Assembly (NCBI RefSeq): GCF_001310955.1
Contig: NZ_BAZX01000019.1
Coordinates: forward strand, 22,170-86,169
Reading direction: 5' to 3'
Length of the DNA stretch: 64,000 bases
Source: Marinifilum fragile JCM 15579
GTDB taxonomy: Bacteria; Bacteroidota; Bacteroidia; Bacteroidales; Marinifilaceae
Shown: positions 1-8,973 of the stretch, piece by piece
Numbering within the stretch: the first letter of the stretch is position 1
How the letters are laid out: every line of letters starts with the position of its first letter
Position numbers and translations under genes: made by a program
Notes under the pieces: generated by a model
The model's database searches: none
Seen by the model: the letters and a program-made list of their open reading frames with translations, nothing else
Told to the model about the DNA's origin: nothing

Positions 1-1
1 T

Positions 2-520
2 TTTGAACCCTTGGATGGTCGACCAAAAATGATTACCAAAATGCCCATTCGTTTGGCAACCCTTGCCTTAATGGAATTGCAAAATAAAAAGGTGTTTTGG
101 GATGTGGGAGCATGCACGGGAAGTGTTTCCATCGAAGCTCGATTGAACCATCCGCATTTGAAGGTAAAATCTTTTGAGATTCGTGAAGAGTCAAGAGGGA
201 TCATTAAGCGCAATACAGAAACCTTCCAAACGCCGGGAATCGATATTTTTATTGGAGATTTTTTACAAACCGATAAGGCAGAAATAGAAAAACCAGATGC
301 CGTATTTGTTGGCGGTTATGGTGGAAAAATGGATGAGGTACTGGATGATATTGATTTGCATTTGTTGGAAGGGGGAATCATTGCATTCAATTCGGTAAGC
401 GAAAAAAGCAAATTGGGATTTAAACAATGGTGCAAAAAAATGTCATATCGAATGAAGCATGAAATGCTGGTAAGTGTGGATGAATTTAATCCGATAACCA
501 TTTTAGTAGCTGAGAAATAA
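2..520 (+). CDS. CobL/CbiT-like precorrin methyltransferase, 5' truncated by window edge
   Basis: C-terminal part of a cobalamin-pathway methyltransferase that acts on C15 of the corrin ring with decarboxylation (CbiT, or the C-terminal half of a CobL-type CbiE-CbiT fusion). The frame is open to base 2 with no stop, so the gene begins outside the window; the TTG at 11 is not a convincing start. Visible are the family's N-terminal signature (DGRPKMITKMPIR, compared with the usual ITKREVR) and the SAM-binding motif VGACTGSVSIEA. It is followed by cbiG-cbiF and cbiJ-cbiD on the same strand, which fits a cobalamin operon. Whether a CbiE domain precedes it cannot be seen. Confidence 0.85.
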   Translation, partial: FEPLDGRPKMITKMPIRLATLALMELQNKKVFWDVGACTGSVSIEARLNHPHLKVKSFEIREESRGIIKRNTETFQTPGIDIFIGDFLQTDKAEIEKPDAVFVGGYGGKMDEVLDDIDLHLLEGGIIAFNSVSEKSKLGFKQWCKKMSYRMKHEMLVSVDEFNPITILVAEK

Positions 521-540
521 AAGAAAATTAGATATATGTT

Positions 541-692
541 TTGAGGGTCTCACTTCAAGTGAGGCTCTCAATAAAAAAAATAGAATTCTCCCTTTTAGGG
601 GAGATCCCGACAGGGAGAGGGGTGTATTGTTTTCCAAAATTCACCCTTTTGTCTATCGACATTTTCCCTAAAAGGGAAAAATTTAATTTGAA
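541..692. repeat. Composite intergenic repeat, copy 1
   Basis: Begins with an imperfect palindrome (GGTCTCACTT/AAGTGAGGCTCTC, 545-570) and continues with an element of about 95 bases (585-679) holding two stem-forming cores, CTCCCTTTTAGGGGAG and TTTTCCCTAAAAGGGAAAA, with TCCCGACAGGGAGAGGGGTG between them. Nearly the same element lies at 2600-2706 and, inverted, at 34851-34949. Both strands have spurious open frames here. Confidence 0.85.
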
Positions 693-769
693 ACGGGAGA
701 TGATTTTATGCAGTTTCCAACGAGAAACAATAAGTAGTAAGTAAAGACCAAAACAGAACAAAATACATC

Positions 770-2542
770 ATGTCAAAAATAATAATCACACATTCCGATA
801 AGGGGGAGGCGCTTGCCAAATACATTACAAATAATGGATTTGAGGCTGAAATTATGCGCTCGCCAAAGAACTACGAAGAGCTTTGGAACAAATACGAAGC
901 GTTAATTTTTATTGGAGCTTTGGGCATTTGCGTGCGCGAGATTGCCGCTTTTTTAAATGATAAAAAAACAGATCCTGCGGTGATCAATATAGCTGCCAAC
1001 GGACAATTTGTTCAACCTGTTGTGTCGGGACATTTGGGGGGGGCAAATCAATTGGCGGAAGATATTTCTCGTCTGTTGGGAGCAACACCTGTTGTTACTA
1101 CCGTTAGCGATACATCAGGCTTGTGGGCATTGGATTTATTGCCGGAAAAACACAATTGGACCTTGGATTGCAAGGGCAATCTTACCCAATTGATGGCAGC
1201 TTTTGTGAACAAACAGAAAACCGCTTTGCTGCTTGAGGTGCGCGATAAAGGAAGTCTGGTTTTGGAAACAGAAAAACCTGAACATGTAGATGTGTTTTTC
1301 AGTGCTGATGAAATCAAGCTGGAAGAGTACCAGGTGATTTTGGCAGTAACACCATTTGTTCATGATTTTGGAGCAAAAGTGATTTACTACCGTCCTAAAG
1401 TTGTACAATTGGGCGTAGGTTGTCAGCGCGATCTTCCTTTTGAGGCTTTCGAAATGGAATTGCTTTCGAAATTGGAATCGCAGCAAATTTCTCCATTATC
1501 GATTGCTGCTATCGGAACGGTTGACTTAAAAGCCAATGAAAAGGCATTGATTGAACTGTCTGCAAAATGGAACATTCCATTGAATCCATTTGGGGAAGAA
1601 GTATTATCACAATATGATATTCCAAATCCATCGCAAAAAGTAAGCGAGGTAACCGGAAGTTACAGCGTTTCCGAAGCTGCAGCCATGCATCTTTCGGGAA
1701 ATGCTTTGTTGGTAGAAAAACAAAAAGCAAAAGCAGGTGAGAAGTACTTCACTTTTGCTTTGGCAATGGATAGGAATAGTGAACGTAAAGGTTTTGTAGA
1801 GTTTGTTGGGGCAGGTCCTGGCGATCCGGAACTGGTTTCGGTTCGTGGAAAAAGAATGCTTCAAACGGCCGATATGATTCTGTATGCAGGCAGCTTGGTT
1901 CCTAAAGAACTGACCAACTATGCAAAGCCTGGATGTGTGGTAAAAAGCTCGGCTGGCATGGATTTGATCACTCAGATTGAAAGCATGAAACCATATTACG
2001 ATCGTGAATTGTTTGTGGTGCGTTTGCATACTGGTGATCCTTGTATTTATGGTGCCATTCAAGAACAAATGGCCATTATGGATCAACTGAAATGGAATTA
2101 TCACATTACTCCGGGAATTTCTTCATTCCAGGCAGCAGCAGCGGCTTTGGAGTCACAATTTACCATTCCGGAGGAGGTACAAACCATCATTTTGACTCGT
2201 GGAGAGGGAAGAACGCCAATGCCAGATCGTGAGCAATTGAACAAATTGGCCCGATCGCAAAGTACAATGTGTATTTACCTGAGTGCTTCTATTGCCGAAA
2301 AAGTTCAGGCACAACTTTCGGAGCATTATCCACCGGAAACACCTGTGGCGGTTTGCTACAAATTAACCTGGAAGGATGAAAAAATCTATCGTTGTACACT
2401 GGAAACTTTGGCAAAGACTGTAGAAGAAAATAATTTGAAAATGACTACCATGATTGTTGTGGGGAAAGCCATAGACAACCGATCGGGATTTTCAAAACTG
2501 TACGATAAGAAATTTACTCACGCATTTCGCGAGGGAAAATAG
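770..2542 (+). CDS. CbiG-CbiF (CobM) fusion: cobalt-precorrin-5A hydrolase / precorrin-4 C11-methyltransferase
   Basis: Two consecutive steps of anaerobic cobalamin synthesis in one 590-residue cytosolic protein. Residues about 1-335 are CbiG, which opens the lactone ring and releases acetaldehyde: the N-terminal part has FIGALGICVREIA and SGHLGGAN, and the C-terminal part has QLGVGCQRD and AAIGTVDLKANE. Residues about 345-590 are CbiF/CobM, a tetrapyrrole methyltransferase that methylates C11: GAGPGDPELVSVRGKRML near the start, then RLHTGDPCIYGA and TPGISSFQAAAAAL. The ATG at 770 follows repeat copy 1 by about 80 bases. Such CbiG fusions are known in Bacteroidota. The domain order agrees with the pathway and with the neighbours. 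Confidence 0.93.
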   Translation: MSKIIITHSDKGEALAKYITNNGFEAEIMRSPKNYEELWNKYEALIFIGALGICVREIAAFLNDKKTDPAVINIAANGQFVQPVVSGHLGGANQLAEDISRLLGATPVVTTVSDTSGLWALDLLPEKHNWTLDCKGNLTQLMAAFVNKQKTALLLEVRDKGSLVLETEKPEHVDVFFSADEIKLEEYQVILAVTPFVHDFGAKVIYYRPKVVQLGVGCQRDLPFEAFEMELLSKLESQQISPLSIAAIGTVDLKANEKALIELSAKWNIPLNPFGEEVLSQYDIPNPSQKVSEVTGSYSVSEAAAMHLSGNALLVEKQKAKAGEKYFTFALAMDRNSERKGFVEFVGAGPGDPELVSVRGKRMLQTADMILYAGSLVPKELTNYAKPGCVVKSSAGMDLITQIESMKPYYDRELFVVRLHTGDPCIYGAIQEQMAIMDQLKWNYHITPGISSFQAAAAALESQFTIPEEVQTIILTRGEGRTPMPDREQLNKLARSQSTMCIYLSASIAEKVQAQLSEHYPPETPVAVCYKLTWKDEKIYRCTLETLAKTVEENNLKMTTMIVVGKAIDNRSGFSKLYDKKFTHAFREGK

Positions 2543-2555
2543 AGTATTATAATAC

Positions 2556-2706
2556 TTTGAGGGGCTCGCTTTAAGTGAGGTTCTCAATAAAAATCTTGAA
2601 TTCTCCCTTTTAGGGGAGATCCCGACAGGGAGAGGGGTGCTATTGAGTAGATTTTTAAGGAATTCACCCTTTAGTCTGTCGACAGTTTCCCTTAAAAAGG
2701 GAAACA
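2556..2706. repeat. Composite intergenic repeat, copy 2
   Basis: Same order of parts as copy 1: an imperfect palindrome at 2558-2586 (GGGGCTCGCTT/AAGTGAGGTTCTC), then TTCTCCCTTTTAGGGGAG from 2601, TCCCGACAGGGAGAGGGGTG, and TTCACCCTTTAGTCTGTCGAC with a final TTTCCCTTAAAAAGGGAAA stem ending near 2705. It starts 14 bases after the cbiGF stop and ends 24 bases before the cbiJD start. Confidence 0.87.
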
Positions 2707-2729
2707 TTCATTTAGAAACGCAGAAACTT

Positions 2730-4561
2730 ATGGTACTAATTTTTGGCGGAACAACAGAAGGAAAGAGAGTTGCTGAACTATTCGACATTATCGATCAGCA
2801 ATACTTTTATTCCACAAAAACCGATTCGCACAAACAAATTAAAGGCGAGCGTGTTTTTGGTGATATGGATAGCACTAAAATCAAAGAGTTCTGCCAAACC
2901 AATGGCATTCGATTGATTGTTGATGCGGCTCACCCTTTTGCCGTTTATTTGCATGATAACATTTATCGGGCAGCTCAGGAATTGGGAATTTCAACCATTC
3001 GTTACGAGCGAAAGTTTCCAGAAATCAAATCGTCGAAACAGGTGCGCATGTTCGATTCCTACGAGTGCATGACAGAGGCACTTTTACAAGAAGAGTATCA
3101 GAATGTATTGGCTTTAACAGGTGTTCAAACCATAAACAAATTAAAGCCGCTTTGGAGGCAACGAACTTGTTATTTCAGGATATTGGATACTGATCTTAGT
3201 CGACAAAAGGCAAGGGAAACCGATCTGGATTATCAGTTTGTAATTCCCATGGATCCAAAGGCAGGAGTTGAGGAATTGGCGATGTTAACAAAGAAGTTGA
3301 ATGCAGAAATACTGCTTTCGAAAGAGAGTGGAGAATCAGGTTTGTTTGAAACGAAAGAGAAAGTTGCCGAGCAGTTGAATATTCCTTTATGGGTAGTAAA
3401 GCGTCCAGCTTTGCCAGATTTCGATTATGTGGTGGATGATCCTAAAGCTTTCCTGCAGCAATTTTATCAGGTAAAGAAAACGAGTCTAAAGATTGAAGGT
3501 CAATTGCGAAGTGGATTTACTACCGGAACCTGCTTAACTGCTGCGACAAAAGCCTGCTTTATCGCCTTGATAGAAAAGAAATTCCCCCAATGGGTTGAGG
3601 TTGATCTACCGGGAGGAGAAAAAACCAGATATGCTATTTTTCCAGTGAATCTATCAAGCAAATCAGCTTCCTGTGTAGTAATAAAAGATGCTGGCGACGA
3701 TCCGGATGTGATCCATGGCAAAGAAATCGGTTGTGAATTATCATTTTCCGAACAGCCAGGAGTTCAGTTTGTAAGAGGAAAAGGTGTAGGAATGGTTACT
3801 TTGCCTGGTCTTCAGGTTCCTGTTGGTGAACCAGCCATTAATCCGGTTCCACGAAAAATGGTTTCCAATGTTTTGGAAAAATTGTCTGAACAATACGAAA
3901 TGGACTTGGCTTTCGAGGTAAAAGCTTTTATTCCTGAAGGAGAGGAATTGGCGAAACAAACCTTTAACCCAAGAATTGGAGTGGAAGGTGGCATTTCAAT
4001 TATCGGGACAACGGGAATTGTAAAGCTTTATCGAATGAGGCATTTTTAGCCAGCATCAAACAACAGGTGAAAGTGGCCAAAGGAAATCAATGTGCCGAAA
4101 TTGTGCTGACTTCTGGTAAGAGAAGCGAAAACCGTTTGAAGAAGAATTTTCCACATTTGCCACAAGTCGCTTACATTCATTTTGGAAACTTGGTTGGTGA
4201 TGCCATTCAATTGGGAGTTGATGAGGGAATGGAGAAAATCAATGTGGCCATTATGTTCGGAAAATCAGTAAAGCTTGCGGAAGGAAACATGAATACCCAC
4301 AGCAAGAATGTGGTTTTAAATGCTGATTTTGTTGCTGATTTGGCGAAACAAGCCAGATATTCTGATGAAATCCAAAATCAAATCAAGGAGTTGAAATTGG
4401 CCAATGCTATTTTGGATATCATTCCTTTTTCAGAGAATGAAGCATTCTACAATTTGGTAGCTCAGAAATGCTTAAAAAATTGTCAACAGCTGTTAAATGA
4501 TTCTTGCTCAATACAGTTATTTCTTTTGGTTGGCGATGAGGGAATGATTATCGCAAAATAG
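2730..4561 (+). CDS. CbiJ-CbiD fusion, frameshifted: precorrin-6A reductase / cobalt-precorrin-5B C1-methyltransferase
   Basis: Residues about 1-250 are CbiJ/CobK (VLIFGGTTEGKRVAELF at the start, VDAAHPFA, ALTGVQTINKL), which reduces precorrin-6A. The rest is CbiD (SGFTTGTCLTAATKA, VIKDAGDDPDVIHG, NPRIGVEGGISIIGTTGIV), which methylates C1. The frame breaks at about 4026: GTA AAG CTT TAT ends at a stop at 4047-4049, while the next frame continues the CbiD family sequence as SNEAFLASIKQQVKVAKGN through 4561. Adding one C (AAG CCT TTA) restores one 610-residue protein. The start is set at 2730 because the upstream open frame lies inside the repeat. CbiD would be inactive as written; an assembly error is the simplest explanation. 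Confidence 0.9.
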
Positions 4562-4570
4562 TATTGATTT

Positions 4571-4615
4571 TTCTGCGTGTATTTGTGGAAAAGATCTGCG
4601 TTTATCTGCGAGAAA
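4571..4615. repeat. TCTGCG-containing intergenic phrase
   Basis: TCTGCG occurs three times in under 40 bases (4572, 4595, 4605), in a context like GATCTGCGTTTATCTGCGAG. Similar degenerate phrases are scattered in intergenic DNA of many Bacteroidota, from memory. Only the local repetition is seen here. Confidence 0.35.
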
Positions 4616-4639
4616 ATTTAAGTTTTAATTTAAATGTGA

Positions 4640-4672
4640 TTGTATAGTATATGACTCATTGTTGTAATTTTG
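4640..4672 (+). promoter_or_regulatory. Bacteroidota-type promoter for the nucleotidase-like gene
   Basis: TAATTTTG at 4665-4672 matches the -7 consensus TAnnTTTG, with TTG at 4640-4642 as a -33 element at a slightly long spacing (22 bases). The ATG follows 16 bases after the -7 box. Confidence 0.4.
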
Positions 4673-4688
4673 ATAAAAAATAAACTCA

Positions 4689-6113
4689 ATGATAAAATTT
4701 CTGTTCCCATTCCTGTTATTTCTGGTAAATATCAATTTATCAGCTCAAAAGGTAGATATTCTTTACTTTACCGATGCTCACCGTATTTTTCCTGTTGATG
4801 ATGTAGAAGGAGGCCGAGGTGGAGTGGCTCGTTTGAAGACTATTGTAGATGAAAGCAAATCGGATAATTCAAATACCCTGGTAATTCATGGTGGCGACTT
4901 ATGTGGTGGCGTTCTGTTTGGCGGAATGTACAAAGGTTTGCCTATGATTGAGGCTTTTAATGAAGTTCCTGTCGATATCTGTAATTTTGGTCAGCACGAG
5001 TTTGATTTTGGTGTAGATCATACATTGGAACTTTTAAGTAAATCAAAATCGGAATGGTTTAGCTCTAACCTGAAAAACAGAGATGGTGATACTTTTGCCA
5101 ATTTACCAAACTATCTGATTAAAAAGATGGGAAGAATTAAGATTGCATTTATCGGATTAACCGATGCAATGAATTCTACCATGAAAAGCAATCGAGTAAT
5201 TCAGGAAGATTTGTCTGTTGCGATTTCGGAGATTATTGAAGAACTGCAAAATGTAGATTTTTTAATTGCCATTACCCAAACAGATTTAGAAACCAACAGA
5301 AAACTTTTGGAGCAATTTCCGGATATCGACTTGGTGCTTACCGAGGAGCAATATGAATACGAAAGCAATGTGTTCTACAAAGGAAACAAGCCCATTGTGG
5401 CTACGGCAGGCAACATGAGTTCTGTTGCGAAAATCAGTTTGCAAAAAGACGTAAGGCCTTTGATTGATATCATTCCACTAGATGAAAATATTGTTTCGGA
5501 GAAGTATTTGCGTGACATGGAAATCTATTATAAAAAAGACATGGAGCTGAAATTGGCTGAAAAGATTTCTTACCTGGAGGTTCCGTTGAATTTTAGAGAT
5601 GGAATTACCAAAGAAAGTGCAGCTGGTAATTTGGTGAGTGATGCCTATAAGGAAGGGTACAAATCAGATGTTGGCCTGATAAATGGAGGTGGTATTAGAG
5701 CTGATATTCCCAAAGGTGATTTTACTTTAAAGTCGGCCCGTTCCTTATTGCCATTCGGTAATAAGATTTGCCAGATCCTGATAAAAGGAAAGGAGCTCAA
5801 ATCTTTGCTAAAGAAATATGCTTGCAATACCAAAGGACAATTGTTACATGTGTCAGGTATTTCGTATCGATACTATCAGAAAAATGATTCAATTCAAGTG
5901 AAATGGAAAGGAGAGGTACTTTCTGATGATGAATTGCTAACTGTTTCCTTGAACAATTATTTTCTGAAAAAGCTTGAGGTGGAATGTGATATTTTAATTG
6001 ATGAAACTGATGTAAATGCCAAAGAAGACTACGAAGTATTGCGTCAGTTCTGTAAAAAACAAAAAGCCTTGCACCCTAAGGTACAAGGCCGATTCGTGAT
6101 TGTCCGTGAGTAG
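4689..6113 (+). CDS. Divergent 5'-nucleotidase/UshA-family metallophosphatase, exported, degenerate active site
   Basis: A 474-residue exported protein (signal peptide about 1-19, cut after LSAQ). The N-terminal half has the calcineurin-like metallophosphatase fold: DAH at 29-31, GGD at 68-70, and GQHEFD at 101-106 where the family usually has GNHEFD. The later metal-binding motifs are altered: the usual THxG region reads TQTD (196-199) and the usual GGHSH region reads TEEQYEYE (218-225). The C-terminal half is a 5'-nucleotidase C domain with intact INGGGIRADIP (331-341). The family hydrolyses nucleotides or cyclic nucleotides in the periplasm; here catalysis may be lost or changed. It is convergent with the TonB receptor, ending one base from it. 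Confidence 0.85.
   Translation: MIKFLFPFLLFLVNINLSAQKVDILYFTDAHRIFPVDDVEGGRGGVARLKTIVDESKSDNSNTLVIHGGDLCGGVLFGGMYKGLPMIEAFNEVPVDICNFGQHEFDFGVDHTLELLSKSKSEWFSSNLKNRDGDTFANLPNYLIKKMGRIKIAFIGLTDAMNSTMKSNRVIQEDLSVAISEIIEELQNVDFLIAITQTDLETNRKLLEQFPDIDLVLTEEQYEYESNVFYKGNKPIVATAGNMSSVAKISLQKDVRPLIDIIPLDENIVSEKYLRDMEIYYKKDMELKLAEKISYLEVPLNFRDGITKESAAGNLVSDAYKEGYKSDVGLINGGGIRADIPKGDFTLKSARSLLPFGNKICQILIKGKELKSLLKKYACNTKGQLLHVSGISYRYYQKNDSIQVKWKGEVLSDDELLTVSLNNYFLKKLEVECDILIDETDVNAKEDYEVLRQFCKKQKALHPKVQGRFVIVRE
6052..6089 (-). terminator. Rho-independent terminator of the TonB receptor, inside the convergent gene
   Basis: Read on the minus strand, GCCTTG-loop-CAAGGC is followed by TTTTTGTTTTTT. The hairpin lies within the last 20 codons of the plus-strand nucleotidase-like gene, just beyond the receptor's stop. 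Confidence 0.7.
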
Positions 6114-6114
6114 T

Positions 6115-8352
6115 TTACAGATTCAAACTAAGTGTAAGGTAAAAGCTTCTTCCTGGTGCATAAATTGCCTGGTTGCTGTCTTTTACTGATCGGCTTAAAT
6201 GTTCATAGTAAGCTTCATCGAATAAATTTCTGATTCCTCCAATAATTTGAAAATGGTCGGAAAACAGATAGCTTGCTTTAAAATCAAGAACTGTAAAATC
6301 TGGCGTTTCCGTTTCTCCATAATTTTTTGCGATTCGTTCCTGTTTGGCTGCATGTCTTAGCATAAATTCAGGAGTAAACTTTTGCTTACACAAATGAACT
6401 CCCAAGCTGTATCGGATATCCAAAGGAGGAATTTCGGGCAATGGCTGATTGATCTCCTTGTTTTTACCATAGGTATAAGCCAGGTTAAATCGGTGATACA
6501 AATGATTTGTGATGGATTGATTAAAACCGATTTCGAATCCTCGCATCACAGCTTTGTTGATGTTTACAAATTGTTTTACTCCAGGAGCCGTTGCCATTAA
6601 TGGCTGAACATCCGATTTGATTTCAGAGCTGATGTAATCTCTCAACCAAGAATTAAATAGATTAATATCCAATGAGAAATATTTAGTGTTCCAATTGATA
6701 TTGTAGTCGAGTTGATAGTTAATTTCCGGATCTAAATCAGGATTACCAATTCTTTCATAAGGATCCACATCAACGGGAATATGATTGATGAACCGTTCGG
6801 TTAAACTTCCACTTCTTTCAGCTCTTCCAAACCAAATTCCCATTCTAATACTTTCCGATAGATTTTTGCTTGCACCAATGCTAAACGAAAAATTCATTTC
6901 GTTGGAAGGATCAATAATAACAGAATTGATATCGCTAACTGGTTTAAACTTTCTTTTGGCCGAATTGTGTTCCAATCTGCTTGATGCAATAAAATGGGTC
7001 TCATTTACAGAGAAATGATATTCACCAAAAGCACCCAGTTTTTCAATTTTACTGTCTTGCCAAATGTTATCGTAAGCTGTTTCCCCAGCCATTGGTCCCA
7101 TTAATATTTCACGAGAACGAGTTCCATCTGCTTCCTCTGATTTGTAATCAACGCCTGCAAACAAGGAACTTTCCTTAAATTGAAAAGCAGCTTCCGATCT
7201 AAAAGCGTAATTTTTTGTTTCTGCTTTGGTAATGGCATTTACTTTTCTTGGATTTAAATTCTTTGTCAGATTATCCATTTCATGATCAACGAATGATGCG
7301 TTTGCTGATGTTGAAATGGAAGCCAAGGCCGAATTTTTGAAAGTGATTTTGTGGCTAAGACTGATCATTTTTGTGTCATCTTCTCGCAAATCCATATTTA
7401 ATGCTGGAAAATCAACATCTTCGGCATAGTTACTATTGGCAGATATCTGGATATTTTGAGAGTTGGAAAGTTTAAAGTTGGCTGCAAGTCCAATGTTTCT
7501 TCGGTTAAAACCTGAAGCCACCTTATAGCCATTGCCATCTTCATAATCGGTACCCTCGCTGTAAGCACCAAAAACACCGAAATTGTAGAACTTGCCTTTG
7601 GCACCTGCCAAAGCTTCGGTTCTGAAAATTTCTCCGTTGCTTTCGTAGCTTCCGCTTGCGCGACCAAATGCACTGGCTTTATCAGAAAATCCATTGGTCG
7701 ATGATTTGAAATGGATGCTGCCTGCAAAAGAATTCCCATATCGCAGCGAATGCGGACCTTTTGTGATTTCTACCCTGTCGACCATATTTAAAGGAACCTG
7801 ACTAATGGGTGGATCCATTCGGTTGGGACAAGCAGCTGTAGCACTCATTCCATTGTCCATTACAATGTTTAACTGATCGTACTTAAAACCTCGCATTACC
7901 GGGTCGAATCCGTAACTTCCACTCTTTCTGATACCACCAATTAAACCCGATTGACTTAAGAAATCACCTGCATCATGCGAAAGTTTATCGCTTGAACTAA
8001 TTTGCATGGTTTCTGATTCTTTTGCAGTTCTTTTTCTGGCAATAATTGTGGTTGGCAGTAAGCTAACATAGGTTTTACTCATATAAATCTTGCCCGATTG
8101 CAATGCAGATTTTATCTCGCTATCGGTAAACGAAACTTTCCCATAATTAACATGCGATAGGTAAAGCTTTTCACCTTCAATATATTTGATTGTAAATTCA
8201 CCATTTGCATTGGTATTTCCTTTCTGATTTTGATGAAGAAAGTGAGCAAATGCAATGGGATGATCAGTTTCCTGATCTAATAACTGAATCGTATTTTGAG
8301 AATAAACCTGTATGTAAATACATAGCATACAGGCAGTAAGTATTTTTTTCAT
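6115..8352 (-). CDS. TonB-dependent outer-membrane receptor, copper-receptor (OprC/NosA)-like
   Basis: 745 residues with a signal peptide (cut after QVYSQ), a carboxypeptidase-regulatory-like domain (about 20-95), a plug (about 115-225, with MDNGMSATAACPNRMDPP and VEITKGPHSLRYGNSFAG) and a 22-strand-type barrel ending in an aromatic C-terminal strand (FYLTLSLNL). The CPNRMDPP motif at 175-182 is typical of the OprC/NosA copper receptors, so the cargo is probably copper rather than cobalamin despite the nearby cbi genes. A small gene with a Cys motif lies upstream on the same strand (91 bases between), probably in the same operon. The substrate is inferred from one motif. Confidence 0.85.
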   Translation of the reverse strand: MKKILTACMLCIYIQVYSQNTIQLLDQETDHPIAFAHFLHQNQKGNTNANGEFTIKYIEGEKLYLSHVNYGKVSFTDSEIKSALQSGKIYMSKTYVSLLPTTIIARKRTAKESETMQISSSDKLSHDAGDFLSQSGLIGGIRKSGSYGFDPVMRGFKYDQLNIVMDNGMSATAACPNRMDPPISQVPLNMVDRVEITKGPHSLRYGNSFAGSIHFKSSTNGFSDKASAFGRASGSYESNGEIFRTEALAGAKGKFYNFGVFGAYSEGTDYEDGNGYKVASGFNRRNIGLAANFKLSNSQNIQISANSNYAEDVDFPALNMDLREDDTKMISLSHKITFKNSALASISTSANASFVDHEMDNLTKNLNPRKVNAITKAETKNYAFRSEAAFQFKESSLFAGVDYKSEEADGTRSREILMGPMAGETAYDNIWQDSKIEKLGAFGEYHFSVNETHFIASSRLEHNSAKRKFKPVSDINSVIIDPSNEMNFSFSIGASKNLSESIRMGIWFGRAERSGSLTERFINHIPVDVDPYERIGNPDLDPEINYQLDYNINWNTKYFSLDINLFNSWLRDYISSEIKSDVQPLMATAPGVKQFVNINKAVMRGFEIGFNQSITNHLYHRFNLAYTYGKNKEINQPLPEIPPLDIRYSLGVHLCKQKFTPEFMLRHAAKQERIAKNYGETETPDFTVLDFKASYLFSDHFQIIGGIRNLFDEAYYEHLSRSVKDSNQAIYAPGRSFYLTLSLNL

Positions 8353-8443
8353 CCTTCATTTTTATGTGTTCGAAACTATTGTGCATCAGAATTATTAGTG
8401 CACAAAAAATCGCAATACTGTAGCATTTACAATATTGAGGCCA

Positions 8444-8827
8444 TTAAAAAAATAGAAATGAGCTTTGTTGTGGAGGATGAAAAATATCTGACACATGCTT
8501 TTTTATGAGCTGAAAATGGGGAAGATTTACATCAGTTGGAGCGATTGAAATTTTAGGAGCAGGAATTAAATCAAAACAGGTTGAAATGAAGTTTAAGTTC
8601 TCTTTTTCGATATTGATTTTTTTCTTTTCCGACTCATTTTCCTCTTGTTGCTTTAGTTGTTTTTTAAGATGACATTTCCCATTACACTCCATTTCTGGTT
8701 TGTCCTTGTTTTCACAAACCGAAGCATAAAAGTCCTGATTAAACTTATAATGTAGTATGATAATGATATTCCCGGTTGATTGAACGGAAAGTATCAGTAT
8801 TAACATGTATGTGAGGAAATGTTTCAA
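8444..8827 (-). CDS. Small secreted or membrane-anchored protein with a Cys metal-type motif, partner of the TonB receptor
   Basis: 127 residues. A hydrophobic N-terminal segment (about 4-26) is followed by CENKDKPEMECNGKCHLKKQ, with Cys at 38, 48 and 52, then a very charged Lys/Glu stretch and a C-terminal FHPPQ. Small proteins with a CNGKCxLxKQ motif and an FHPP end commonly sit upstream of TonB receptors in Bacteroidota, from memory. Together with the CPNRMDPP receptor this suggests a role in copper or another soft-metal uptake at the cell envelope. No enzymatic domain is recognised. Confidence 0.7.
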   Translation of the reverse strand: MKHFLTYMLILILSVQSTGNIIIILHYKFNQDFYASVCENKDKPEMECNGKCHLKKQLKQQEENESEKKKINIEKENLNFISTCFDLIPAPKISIAPTDVNLPHFQLIKKHVSDIFHPPQQSSFLFF

Positions 8828-8973
8828 TAAGTATTATAATTCGGATGGATAAATAGTAAATATAAAGATTTTAAATCAAAAAAATAGATGTAAAAACCTA
8901 AGCAAGTAAGAAAATTATTTGCAGATCAATTTTGAATTTAAGAATTTTGATGGTTCTGAAAAATGAATAAAAT

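Noticed and set aside
541..761. Frames on both strands between cbiT and cbiGF
   Set aside because: They lie wholly in the composite intergenic repeat and have no coding character.
2637..2729. N-terminal extension of CbiJ
   Set aside because: The extra 31 residues come from the repeat element; the family starts at MVLIFGGTTEG (2730).
7398..7739. 113-residue frame within the TonB receptor gene
   Set aside because: Same strand but different frame inside a well-supported gene; no independent features.
1..8973. Cobalamin riboswitch for the cbi genes or TonB receptor
   Set aside because: No B12-box-like core was recognised in the gaps 521-769, 2543-2729 or 8828-8973; the operon start lies outside the window.
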